Shown here: piece by piece, positions 7,509 to 15,199 of the stretch
Position numbering within the stretch: the stretch's first letter is position 1
Layout of the letters: the number at the start of each line of letters is the position of its first letter
Position numbers and translations under genes: made by a program
NCBI RefSeq assembly: GCF_003063575.1
Contig: NZ_NESC01000007.1
Coordinates: 62,001-126,000 of the forward strand
Length of the DNA: 64,000 bases
From: Limnohabitans sp. Jir72
GTDB taxonomy: Bacteria; Pseudomonadota; Gammaproteobacteria; Burkholderiales; Burkholderiaceae_C
Direction of reading: 5' to 3'
The notes under the pieces: model-generated
Database searches by the model: none
Told to the model about the DNA's origin: nothing
What the model saw: only the letters and a program-made list of their open reading frames with translations

Positions 7509-8135
7509 ATGCAGGAAGCCTTGAGAATCGTTGTCATCATTTCAGACCCCGCCCTGGTGGCCGAGGGGGATGAACAGGCGCAAGCCATCGAAGAGCGCTC
7601 GCGCCTCTTGCGCATTGGCTTGCTCGAAGCGGGCTACAACCTGGTGGCCACACTGCCTGCCGATGTATTTTTGACCGAACGCTTGGCCCAACTGCAGGCC
7701 GACATGGTGATCGTGGACGCCGAGAGTGATGCAAGGGATGCGCTGGAGCATGTGGTCATGGCCACGCGCGACGAGCGCAGGCCCATTGTGATGTTCACCA
7801 ACGACAACGACACCCGGCCGATGAACGAAGCCATGGCCGCAGGCGTGACGGCATACATCGTGGCGGGGCTGGCCCCGGAGCGCATCCACCCCATCTTGAC
7901 GGTGGCCATGGCCCGCTTCAAGCACGAGCAGGCTTTGCTGGCCGAGCTGGACAATGCCCGGGGCGAGTTGCAAGACCGAAAGCTGATCGACCGTGCCAAG
8001 GGCCTGCTGATGCAACGCCAAGGGCTGAACGAACAAGAGGCCTATGCCCGCCTGCGCAAAGCGGCCATGAACAAGGGCGTGAAGCTGGCCGACATCGCGC
8101 AGCAGATGCTGGACATGGCGGAATTGCTGGGCTGA
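7509..8135 (+). CDS. nasT: ANTAR-domain nitrate/nitrite antiterminator
   Basis: A 208-residue protein with an atypical receiver domain (~1-140, IVVIISDPAL, MVIVDAESDARDALE, PIVMFTND) and a C-terminal ANTAR RNA-binding domain (DRKLIDRAKGLLMQRQGLNEQEAYARLRKAAM). NasT binds paired hexaloop hairpins in nas leaders and prevents termination. Just such a leader lies 450 bp downstream (8592-8711), supporting the assignment. The partner nitrate sensor NasS is not encoded separately nearby; the NrtA-like protein or a distant gene may act. Confidence 0.92.
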   Translation: MQEALRIVVIISDPALVAEGDEQAQAIEERSRLLRIGLLEAGYNLVATLPADVFLTERLAQLQADMVIVDAESDARDALEHVVMATRDERRPIVMFTNDNDTRPMNEAMAAGVTAYIVAGLAPERIHPILTVAMARFKHEQALLAELDNARGELQDRKLIDRAKGLLMQRQGLNEQEAYARLRKAAMNKGVKLADIAQQMLDMAELLG

Positions 8136-8175
8136 CAGCCCACGCAGGAGCGCGCGCTGGCGACGATTTGAAATC

Positions 8176-8462
8176 GAAGGTATGCGGGGAATCGCGCACG
8201 GGGTGCGCTCCTGCAGAGAAACACAAGCCCTTGTAGGAGCCCACCCTGTGGGCGATTCCCCGCATACCCCCCATTCCCAAACATCGCCCACAGGTTGGAC
8301 TCCTGCACAAAACCATCGCGCACAGGGTGCGCTCCTACAAAGAAACACAAGCCCTTGTAGGAGCCCACCCTGTGGGCGATTCCCCGCATACACCCCATTC
8401 CCAAACATCGCCCACAGGTTGGACTCCTGCACAAAACCATCGCGCACGGGGTGCGCTGCTAC
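8176..8462. repeat. Tandem palindromic repeat array, ~124-bp period
   Basis: Two nearly identical 124-bp units (equivalent points at 8231 and 8355), plus partial units at both ends. Each contains GTAGGAGCCCACCCTGTGGG, a GGCGATTCCCCGCATAC segment, ATCGCCCACAGGTTGGACTCC and ATCGCGCACxGGGTGCGCTCCT, so it is built of inverted GTGGGC/GCCCAC and GCGCAC/GTGCGC arms. It lies between nasT and the nas promoter and codes for nothing. Confidence 0.85.
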
Positions 8463-8477
8463 AAAGAGAACCAATAA

Positions 8478-8510
8478 GCACCAACAAGGTGCTTGGCACC
8501 GCCAAGGTGC
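8478..8510 (+). promoter_or_regulatory. Two tandem NtrC-type enhancer sites
   Basis: Two perfect dyads fit GCACC-N5-GGTGC, at 8478-8492 (spacer AACAA) and 8496-8510 (spacer GCCAA), repeated every 18 bp and about 80-110 bp upstream of the predicted transcription start. This matches the NtrC consensus and position relative to the sigma-54 promoter that follows. Confidence 0.85.
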
Positions 8511-8562
8511 AACAGCAAGCACCAAAGCCGAAGAATCTGGCTGGATATCCCAAGGAAAAACC

Positions 8563-8578
8563 TGGCACGTCACTTGCA
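8563..8578 (+). promoter_or_regulatory. Sigma-54 promoter of the nas operon
   Basis: TGGCACG-TCAC-TTGCA matches the -24/-12 consensus, with GG at 8564-8565 and GC at 8576-8577 separated by 10 nt. The predicted start is near 8589, a few bases before the first ANTAR hairpin. Confidence 0.88.
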
Positions 8579-8591
8579 TAGGTTAAAACAA

Positions 8592-8633
8592 GACCAACGA
8601 AGGTCAACCGTGAGATCACCCAACGGCGGGTGA
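8592..8633 (+). promoter_or_regulatory. Paired-hexaloop ANTAR RNA leader (NasT target)
   Basis: Hairpin P1 is GACC / GGTC with hexaloop AACGAA (8596-8601). Hairpin P2 is TCACCC / GGGTGA with hexaloop AACGGC (8622-8627). Both loops have A at position 1 and G at position 4, the known ANTAR recognition bases. The pair precedes the terminator at 8647-8711. Confidence 0.87.
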
Positions 8634-8646
8634 GCCCACACCGGAC

Positions 8647-8711
8647 AAAGGCGTCCCCATGCGTTCGCGCTCTGCACTGCAGGCGCGGGTGACATGAGGA
8701 CGCCTTTTTTT
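8647..8711 (+). terminator. Attenuator terminator in the nas leader
   Basis: AAAGGCGTCC (8647-8656) pairs with GGACGCCTTT (8698-8707) and is followed by a T-run to 8711. It ends 32 bp before the first structural gene. NasT binding to the upstream hairpins should prevent termination when nitrate or nitrite is present. Confidence 0.88.
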
Positions 8712-8742
8712 GTTTTCTCAAAACCTCACCAGGAGTTTCGCC

Positions 8743-9987
8743 ATGACCGACATTCTGAAAACCAGCTTCAACCGCCGTACCGTGTTGCAGGCCGCCGCCG
8801 TGGGCGCGGCAGGCGTGTCGCCTGCCCTGCGCTCCATGGTCTATGCAGCGGGATCTGACGCGCCCGAGAAAAAGGAAGTCAAGATCGGATTCATCCCCCT
8901 GACCGATTGCGCCAGCGTCGTCATGGCCTCGGTGCTGGGCCTGGACGTCAAGCACGGCGTCAAGTTCGTGCTGAGCAAGGAAGCCAGCTGGGCCGGTGTG
9001 CGCGACAAATTGGTCAATGGCGAACTGGATTTCGCCCATGTGCTCTATGGCCTGGTCTATGGCGTACACCTCGGTATCTCCGGCCCCAAGAAAGACATGG
9101 CCGTGCTGATGAACCTGAACCACAACGGCCAGGCCATCACGCTGTCCAAAAAGCTGGCCGACAAGGGTGCTGTGGATGGCGCAGGGTTGGCCAAGCTGAT
9201 GCAAAGCGACAAACGCGAGTACACCTTTGCGCAGACTTTTCCCACCGGCACGCACGCCATGTGGCTGTATTACTGGCTGGCCAGCTACGGCATCAACCCC
9301 ATGAAAGACGCCAAGGTCATCACCGTGCCGCCACCCCAAATGGTGGCCAACATGCGCGTGGGCAATATGGACGGCTTTTGCGTGGGCGAGCCTTGGAACC
9401 ACCGCGCCATCATGGACGGCATCGGGGTGACGGCAGCGACCACGCAGGACATCTGGAAAGACCACCCAGAAAAAGTGCTGGGCACCACCGCCGAGTTCAC
9501 CAAGAAATACCCCAACACCGCCCGCGCGGTAACGGCCGCCATCATCGAAGCGGGTCAGTGGATCGACGCCAGCTTGCAAAACAAGCTCAAGATGGCCGAA
9601 ACCGTGGCCGACAAATCGTATGTGAACACCAGCGTAGACGCCATCAACCAGCGCATTTTGGGCCGCTACCAAAACGGCATGGGCAAGACCTGGGACGACC
9701 CCAACCACATGAAGTTCTACAACGAGGGCACGGTGAATTTCCCTTACCTGTCCGACGGCATGTGGTTCCTGACCCAGCACAAGCGCTGGGGCTTGCTCAA
9801 AGACCACCCCGACTACTTGGGCGTGGCCAAACAGATCAACCAGATCGCGCTCTACAAAGATGCGGCCACCGCCGCCAAGGCGCTTGTGCCCAAGAGCGAG
9901 ATGCGCAGCCACAAAGGCATCGATGGCGTGGTTTGGGACGGCAAAGATCCCCAGAGATACGCCGACGGTTTCAAAATCAAAGCCTGA
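8743..9987 (+). CDS. nrtA: Nitrate ABC transporter substrate-binding protein (NrtA-like)
   Basis: A 414-residue periplasmic binding protein of the NrtA/CmpA family. The N-terminus has a twin-arginine signal (NRRTVLQAAAVGAAGVSPAL), so export through Tat is likely. KIGFIPLTDCAS and the PTGTHAMWLYYWLA and VGEPWNHRA segments are typical of nitrate-binding members. The start ATG follows AGGAG by 7 nt. It is the first gene after the NasT-controlled leader and is followed by permease and ATPase genes. Confidence 0.9.
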   Translation: MTDILKTSFNRRTVLQAAAVGAAGVSPALRSMVYAAGSDAPEKKEVKIGFIPLTDCASVVMASVLGLDVKHGVKFVLSKEASWAGVRDKLVNGELDFAHVLYGLVYGVHLGISGPKKDMAVLMNLNHNGQAITLSKKLADKGAVDGAGLAKLMQSDKREYTFAQTFPTGTHAMWLYYWLASYGINPMKDAKVITVPPPQMVANMRVGNMDGFCVGEPWNHRAIMDGIGVTAATTQDIWKDHPEKVLGTTAEFTKKYPNTARAVTAAIIEAGQWIDASLQNKLKMAETVADKSYVNTSVDAINQRILGRYQNGMGKTWDDPNHMKFYNEGTVNFPYLSDGMWFLTQHKRWGLLKDHPDYLGVAKQINQIALYKDAATAAKALVPKSEMRSHKGIDGVVWDGKDPQRYADGFKIKA

Positions 9988-9998
9988 AGGACAGCACC

Positions 9999-10907
9999 AT
10001 GGTCAGCGCCGTTTTCCATTCACCGACCGGGGGCAAAACGGCCCCTGTGAAGCTGGTGCCTCCGACCCCTGCAGAGGTCGCCGCCGCCGCCGCTGCAGCC
10101 GCCGCGCAAATGCAAAGCGCCCGCCAATGGCACAACTTCTGGATGGCGGTCTTGCCGCCGTTGATGGGCCTGGGCCTTTTGATCGGGCTGTGGGCGCTGG
10201 TGTCCATCACCACCAAAGGCAGCATCCCCAGCCCTTATGAGACGGGCGTGCAAGCCATCGAGATCTTCAGCGACCCGTTTTACCGCAAGGGCCCCAATGA
10301 CCAAGGCGTGGGCTGGAACGTGCTGATGTCTCTCGAACGCGTGGCCGTGGGCTTTGGCCTGGCGGCTCTCGTCGGCATCCCAGCGGGTTTTGTAATAGGT
10401 CGCTTCACCTTCCTCTCGCGCATGTTCAACCCGCTCATCAGCTTGCTGCGTCCGGTCTCGCCACTGGCTTGGCTGCCCATCGGTTTGCTGGTGTTCAAAG
10501 GGGCCAACCCAGCCGCCATCTGGACGATTTTCATCTGCTCCATCTGGCCCATGATCATCAACACCGCTGTGGGTGTGCAGCGCGTGCCGCAGGACTACCT
10601 GAACGTGGCCCGGGTGCTAAACCTGTCCGAATGGAAGATCGCCACCACCATCTTGTTCCCCGCGGTGTTGCCTTACATGCTGACCGGTGTGCGCCTGGCC
10701 GTGGGCACAGCGTGGCTCGTGATCGTGGCGGCCGAGATGCTGACAGGTGGCGTGGGCATTGGCTTTTGGGTCTGGGACGAATGGAACAACCTGAACGTTA
10801 AGAACATCATCATCGCGATTTTTGTGATCGGCGGCGTGGGCTTGATCCTGGAATACGCCCTGATCCGCATCGCCACGGCCTTCACTTTTGAGGATGTCAA
10901 ATCATGA
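9999..10907 (+). CDS. nrtB: Nitrate ABC transporter permease
   Basis: A 302-residue permease with about six membrane helices and the EAA-type loop (VPQDYLNVARVLNLSEWKIATTILFPAVLPYMLTG region). The ~45-residue N-terminal arm contains a run of nine alanines. The ATG at 9999 is 11 bp after the nrtA stop; the longer open frame upstream runs inside nrtA and is not used. It overlaps the ATPase gene by 4 bp. Confidence 0.92.
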   Translation: MVSAVFHSPTGGKTAPVKLVPPTPAEVAAAAAAAAAQMQSARQWHNFWMAVLPPLMGLGLLIGLWALVSITTKGSIPSPYETGVQAIEIFSDPFYRKGPNDQGVGWNVLMSLERVAVGFGLAALVGIPAGFVIGRFTFLSRMFNPLISLLRPVSPLAWLPIGLLVFKGANPAAIWTIFICSIWPMIINTAVGVQRVPQDYLNVARVLNLSEWKIATTILFPAVLPYMLTGVRLAVGTAWLVIVAAEMLTGGVGIGFWVWDEWNNLNVKNIIIAIFVIGGVGLILEYALIRIATAFTFEDVKS

Positions 10908-11710
10908 ACAGCGACAGCAAGTACATCCAAATTCAAAGCGTGGAACAGACTTTCAAAACCAACAAGGGTTTGTTTCCGGCGCTGCGTGACATCCACCTGG
11001 ACATCGCCAAAGGCGAGTTCGTGGCCTTGATCGGACACTCCGGTTGCGGCAAGTCCACCTTGCTCAACCTGATCGCCGGACTGACCACACCCACGGCTGG
11101 GGTGCTGCTGTGCGCCAACCGCGAGATTGCAGGCCCTGGCCCCGAGCGTGCGGTGGTGTTCCAAAACCACTCACTGCTGCCCTGGCTCACCTGCTTTGAC
11201 AACGTGCACCTGGGCATCGAGCGGGTGTTTGGCAAGGCCGAAAGCAAGGCCCAGTTGCGAGCCCGCACCGACGCGGCGCTGGCCATGGTGGGCCTGAGTC
11301 ACGCCGCGCAAAAGCGCCCCGGTGAAATCTCGGGCGGCATGAAGCAACGCGTGGGCATTGCCCGTGCCCTGGCCATGGAGCCCAAAGTGCTGCTGATGGA
11401 CGAACCCTTTGGCGCATTGGATGCACTCACCCGCGCCAAGCTGCAAGACGAGTTGCTCGAGATCGTGGCCCGCACACAAAGCACCGTGGTCATGGTCACG
11501 CACGATGTGGACGAGGCCGTGCTGCTGTCCGACAAGATCGTGATGATGACCAACGGCCCCGCTGCCACGATTGGCGAGGTGCTGAGCGTTGACTTGCCAC
11601 GCCCGCGCCATCGCGTGGAACTGGCCGAAAGCGCCGAGTACCAGCGCTACCGCAAAGCGGTGATCGACTTCCTCTACACGCGCCAGGCGCATGTGGAAAA
11701 AACCGCTTAA
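10904..11710 (+). CDS. nrtD: Nitrate ABC transporter ATP-binding protein
   Basis: A 268-residue ABC ATPase: Walker A GHSGCGKST, signature SGGMKQR, Walker B VLLMDEPFGALD and H-loop THDVDEA. It has no C-terminal NrtA-like domain, so it is NrtD-like and not NrtC-like. The start overlaps the permease stop (ATGA). Confidence 0.92.
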   Translation: MNSDSKYIQIQSVEQTFKTNKGLFPALRDIHLDIAKGEFVALIGHSGCGKSTLLNLIAGLTTPTAGVLLCANREIAGPGPERAVVFQNHSLLPWLTCFDNVHLGIERVFGKAESKAQLRARTDAALAMVGLSHAAQKRPGEISGGMKQRVGIARALAMEPKVLLMDEPFGALDALTRAKLQDELLEIVARTQSTVVMVTHDVDEAVLLSDKIVMMTNGPAATIGEVLSVDLPRPRHRVELAESAEYQRYRKAVIDFLYTRQAHVEKTA

Positions 11711-11722
11711 GGGACTCGTTGC

Positions 11723-11791
11723 AGGAGCCCACCCCGTGGGCGATGGCTTGTGGTCAGCAAGACTCATCGCCCACGGGGTGGGCTCCTACAG
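11723..11791. repeat. REP-like palindrome pair between nrtD and nirB
   Basis: GCAGGAGCCCACCCCGTGGG, then GCGATGG, a 22-nt spacer, CATCGCCCACGGGGTGGG and CTCCTACAG: two inverted copies that can form a ~26-bp hairpin. Same family as the other elements in the window. Confidence 0.88.
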
Positions 11792-11833
11792 ATCACAAGC
11801 ATCACTGAGCCTCATCTACATCAGGAGAAGACC

Positions 11834-14314
11834 ATGGACATGCGTCCCCCATTCCAATCGAGTGCGAAAGAGAAAATGAAACTGGTCATGGTCGGCAACG
11901 GCATGGCCGGGGTTCGGGCCATCGAAGAGCTGCTCAAGCTCGCCCCCGACCTGTACGACATCACCGTGTTCGGCGCCGAGCCGCACCCCAACTACAACCG
12001 CATCTTGCTGTCGCCCGTGCTGGCCGGTGAGCAGACGCTGGACGAGATCGTGCTCAACGACTGGGCCTGGTACAAAGGCAACGGCATCACGCTGCACGCG
12101 GGCTGGAAGGTCACGGCGGTGGACCGCGTCCAACGCACCGTGAGCGCAGAAAACGCCACTGGCGAAACGCTGACCACGCCCTACGATCGCCTGGTGATCG
12201 CCACCGGCTCCAACCCCTTCATCTTGCCTTTGCCCGGCAAAGACTTGCAAGGCGTGCTGGCCTACCGCGACATCGCCGACACGCAGGCCATGATCGACGC
12301 CGCCACTCAATACCCACACGCAGTGGTCATCGGCGGTGGCCTGCTGGGACTGGAAGCGGCCAACGGCCTGATGAAACGGGGCATGCAAGTCACGGTGATC
12401 CACGCCTGCGAATGGCTGATGGAGCGCCAACTCGACAAGGTGGCCGCGCAGATGCTGCAAGCCTCTCTGGAAGCACGCGGCATGCAGTTCCGCATGAGCG
12501 CACAAACCGCCGGCTTGATCGGTGACGAGAACGGTCGTGTCAGCAAAGTGGAATTCAAGGACGGCACCCATGTGCTTGCCGATTTGGTGGTCATGGCCGT
12601 GGGCATCCGGCCCAACACGGCGCTGGCCGAAAGCATGGGCCTGCATGTGAACCGCGGCATCGTGGTGAGCGACACCCTGCAAACCGTGACCGACCCGCGC
12701 ATCTGGGCGGTGGGCGAGTGTGCCGCGCACCGGGGCATTGCCTATGGCCTGGTGGCTCCGCTGTTCGAACAAGGCAAAGTGCTGGCCAACCACCTGGCCG
12801 AGTTCGGCATTGGCCGCTACACCGGGTCTCTGACCTCGACCAAACTCAAGGTCACCGGCATCGACTTGTTCAGCGCGGGCGACTTCATGGGTGGCCCCGA
12901 CTGCGAAGAAATCGTCATGAGCGACCCGGCCGGTGGCGTCTACAAAAAGCTGGTGCTCAAGGACGACCAGCTGGTGGGTGCGTGCCTGTATGGCGACACG
13001 GTGGACGGCAGCTGGTATTTCAAGCTGCTGCGCGACGGCCGCAGTGTGGCCGACATCCGCGACAAGCTGATGTTTGGCGAATCCAACATCGGCGACGTGG
13101 GCCACCAGGGCCAGAGCAAAGCCGCAGCCATGGCCGACACCGACGAAGTGTGCGGCTGCAATGGCGTGACCAAGGGCGCGATCTGCAAGGCCATCAAAGA
13201 CAAGGGGCTGTTCACGCTGGACGAAGTGCGCAAGCAAACCAAGGCCAGCGCCAGCTGCGGCTCGTGCACCGGGTTGGTTGAGCAGATTTTGATGTTCACC
13301 GCCGGGGGCGACTACTCGGCCACACCCAAGCTCAAGCCCATGTGCGGCTGCACCGAGCACGGCCACCAGGCGGTGCGAGACGCGGTGCGCGACAACAAAC
13401 TGCTGACCGTGGGTGGCGTGTTCAAGTTCATGGGCTGGCGCACGCCCAACGGCTGCGCGAGCTGCCGCCCCGCCGTCAACTATTACCTGATCAGTACCTG
13501 GCCCAAAGAGGCGCAAGACGACCCGCAAAGCCGCTTCATCAACGAACGCAGCCATGCCAACATCCAGAAAGACGGCACCTACAGCGTGATCCCGCGCATG
13601 TGGGCGGGCGAGACCACCGCCGCCGAGCTGCGCCGCATCGCCGATGTGGTGGACAAATACCAAATCCCCACGGTGAAGGTCACGGGCGGTCAGCGCATCG
13701 ACTTGCTGGGTGTGAAAAAAGAAGACCTGGTGGGTGTGTGGAAAGACATCGGTATGCCTTGCGGCCACGCCTACGCCAAAGCGCTACGCACAGTGAAGAC
13801 CTGCGTGGGCAGCGAGTGGTGCCGCATGGGCACACAAGACAGCACGCAAATGGGCAAAGACCTCGAAAAAGCCATGTGGCGCATGTACGCACCGCACAAG
13901 GTCAAGTTTGCCGTGTCCGGCTGCCCGCGCAACTGCGCCGAAGCCGGCATCAAAGACGTGGGCATCATCGGTGTGGACTCAGGCTGGGAGATGTATGTCG
14001 GCGGCAACGGTGGCATCAAAACCGAGGTGGCACACTTTTTCACCAAGCTCAAGACCGCCGAAGAGGTGCTGGAGCACACGGGCGCCTTCATGCAGCTGTA
14101 CCGCCAAGAAGGCTGGTACTTGGAGCGCACGGTGCACTACATCAACCGGGTGGGTCTGGACTACGTGAAGAAAAAGATCCTGGACGACGCCGTTTTGCGC
14201 CAAGCACTGTGGGCCAAGCTGCAAGCCGCGCTCGACGGCGAACCCGACCCGTGGTTTGAACTGCAAGAAGCCAAAGTGGACACCCGCCAGTTCGAGCCCC
14301 TGACCACCGCCTGA
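11834..14314 (+). CDS. nirB: Assimilatory nitrite reductase [NAD(P)H] large subunit
   Basis: An 826-residue NirB that reduces nitrite to ammonium in the cytoplasm. In order: FAD/NAD domain (VGNGMAG, IGGGLLGLEAA, WAVGECAAHRG), two BFD-like [2Fe-2S] segments (CGCNGVTKGAICKA with CGSCTGLV, and CGCTEHGH with CASCRPAV), and a siroheme/[4Fe-4S] reductase domain (TCVGSEWCRMG, SGCPRNCAEAG). ATG 11834 is preceded by AGGAGAAG; an earlier in-frame ATG lies in the REP element. CobA downstream supplies the siroheme precursor. Confidence 0.95.
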   Translation: MDMRPPFQSSAKEKMKLVMVGNGMAGVRAIEELLKLAPDLYDITVFGAEPHPNYNRILLSPVLAGEQTLDEIVLNDWAWYKGNGITLHAGWKVTAVDRVQRTVSAENATGETLTTPYDRLVIATGSNPFILPLPGKDLQGVLAYRDIADTQAMIDAATQYPHAVVIGGGLLGLEAANGLMKRGMQVTVIHACEWLMERQLDKVAAQMLQASLEARGMQFRMSAQTAGLIGDENGRVSKVEFKDGTHVLADLVVMAVGIRPNTALAESMGLHVNRGIVVSDTLQTVTDPRIWAVGECAAHRGIAYGLVAPLFEQGKVLANHLAEFGIGRYTGSLTSTKLKVTGIDLFSAGDFMGGPDCEEIVMSDPAGGVYKKLVLKDDQLVGACLYGDTVDGSWYFKLLRDGRSVADIRDKLMFGESNIGDVGHQGQSKAAAMADTDEVCGCNGVTKGAICKAIKDKGLFTLDEVRKQTKASASCGSCTGLVEQILMFTAGGDYSATPKLKPMCGCTEHGHQAVRDAVRDNKLLTVGGVFKFMGWRTPNGCASCRPAVNYYLISTWPKEAQDDPQSRFINERSHANIQKDGTYSVIPRMWAGETTAAELRRIADVVDKYQIPTVKVTGGQRIDLLGVKKEDLVGVWKDIGMPCGHAYAKALRTVKTCVGSEWCRMGTQDSTQMGKDLEKAMWRMYAPHKVKFAVSGCPRNCAEAGIKDVGIIGVDSGWEMYVGGNGGIKTEVAHFFTKLKTAEEVLEHTGAFMQLYRQEGWYLERTVHYINRVGLDYVKKKILDDAVLRQALWAKLQAALDGEPDPWFELQEAKVDTRQFEPLTTA

Positions 14315-14321
14315 CCTCTGT

Positions 14322-14690
14322 TGTAGGAGCCCCCCCGTGGGCGATTGCACGCACACCACCAAGCCACGCCATCGCCCACAGGGGTGGGCTCCTACAAATG
14401 CCAAGCAAGGATTGAAATGGACACCCACACATTCAAGCTCACCGCCCCCAGAACTCTTTTGTGGGAGCCCACCCCGTGGGCGATTGCACGCACACCACCA
14501 AGGCACACCATCGCCCACAGGGGTGGGCTCCTACAAATGCCAAGCAAGGATTGAAATGGACACCCACACATTCAAGCTCACCGCCGCCAGAACTCTTTTG
14601 TGGGAGCCCACCCCGTGGGCGATTGCACGCACACCACCAAGGCACGCCATCGCCCACAGGCTGGGCTCCCACAAATGCTAACCAAGGATT
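14322..14690. repeat. Triple tandem REP-containing unit (~139 bp) between nirB and nirD
   Basis: Copies begin at 14323, 14461 and 14600. Each holds GGGAGCCCACCCCGTGGG, CGATTGCACGCACACCACC and CATCGCCCACAGGGGTGGG arms, then AAGGATTGAAATGGACACCC in the first two copies. The last unit ends in the real nirD leader AAGGATTGAAAATG. The first two units thus carry a vestige of the nirD ribosome binding site and start, showing that the duplication included the gene's leader. Confidence 0.88.
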
Positions 14691-14694
14691 GAAA

Positions 14695-15084
14695 ATGACC
14701 GCATGGAAAGAAATCTGCCGGGTGGAGGACATCCCGGTGCTGGGCTCGCGCCGCGTGGCGCGTGACCAGGGGCTCGACGTGGCCGTGTTCCGCAACGACG
14801 CTGACGAAGTGTTTGCCCTGCTCGACCGCTGCCCGCACAAGGGCGGCCCCTTGTCGCAAGGCATTGTGTTTGGCACCAGTGTGGCCTGCCCGCTGCACAA
14901 CTGGACGATCGGCCTGTGCGACGGCCAGGCGCAAGCACCCGACGAGGGCTGCACACCGCGCTTTGAAGTCAAGGTGGAAGCAGGTGTGGTGTTTTTGAAC
15001 GCCGACGAATTGGTCGGCCATGCCACGGACCTGACACGGCCTGTTGCGGGACCCGTTTCACGAAAAATCACCACCAGCCCGTAG
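14695..15084 (+). CDS. nirD: Nitrite reductase small subunit (Rieske-type)
   Basis: A 129-residue NirD with Rieske [2Fe-2S] ligands C-P-H in RCPHKGG and C-P-L-H in ACPLHNW. It partners NirB. ATG 14695 follows AAGGATTGAAA; longer upstream readings pass through the REP array and are not coding. Separation from nirB by ~380 bp of repeats is unusual for this gene pair. Confidence 0.92.
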   Translation: MTAWKEICRVEDIPVLGSRRVARDQGLDVAVFRNDADEVFALLDRCPHKGGPLSQGIVFGTSVACPLHNWTIGLCDGQAQAPDEGCTPRFEVKVEAGVVFLNADELVGHATDLTRPVAGPVSRKITTSP

Positions 15085-15170
15085 GTCGGCTGCTGTAGGT
15101 CGGTGGCTTCAGCTCCGACATGACCGGTTCAGCGAAGGCGCTTGTCGGGGCTGAAGCCGCTGACCTACAA
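15081..15170. repeat. Second palindrome type between nirD and nasA
   Basis: TGTAGGTCGGTGGCTTCAGC at 15094 and its complement GCTGAAGCCGCTGACCTACA at 15150-15169 form a long imperfect hairpin with a ~22-nt loop. The sequence is unrelated to the GTGGGC family. Confidence 0.85.
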
Positions 15171-15199
15171 AACTCCAAATTCACCTGGTCCCATTGCCC

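Noticed and set aside
8176..8462. Coding genes across the palindrome array on either strand
   Set aside because: The open frames come from repeat composition, have no ribosome binding site, and the repeat explains the pattern.
11816..13768. A long antisense open frame opposite nirB (and similar ones opposite nasA at 15272-17740, rpoD at 39299-41935, paaZ at 48099-50057, and dctM-dctP)
   Set aside because: They are shadows of high-GC genes on the other strand, with no family similarity seen and biased low-complexity composition.
14322..14690. A CRISPR array
   Set aside because: Units are ~139 bp, almost identical across their whole length, with no regular short repeat and unique spacer pattern; they belong to the REP family.
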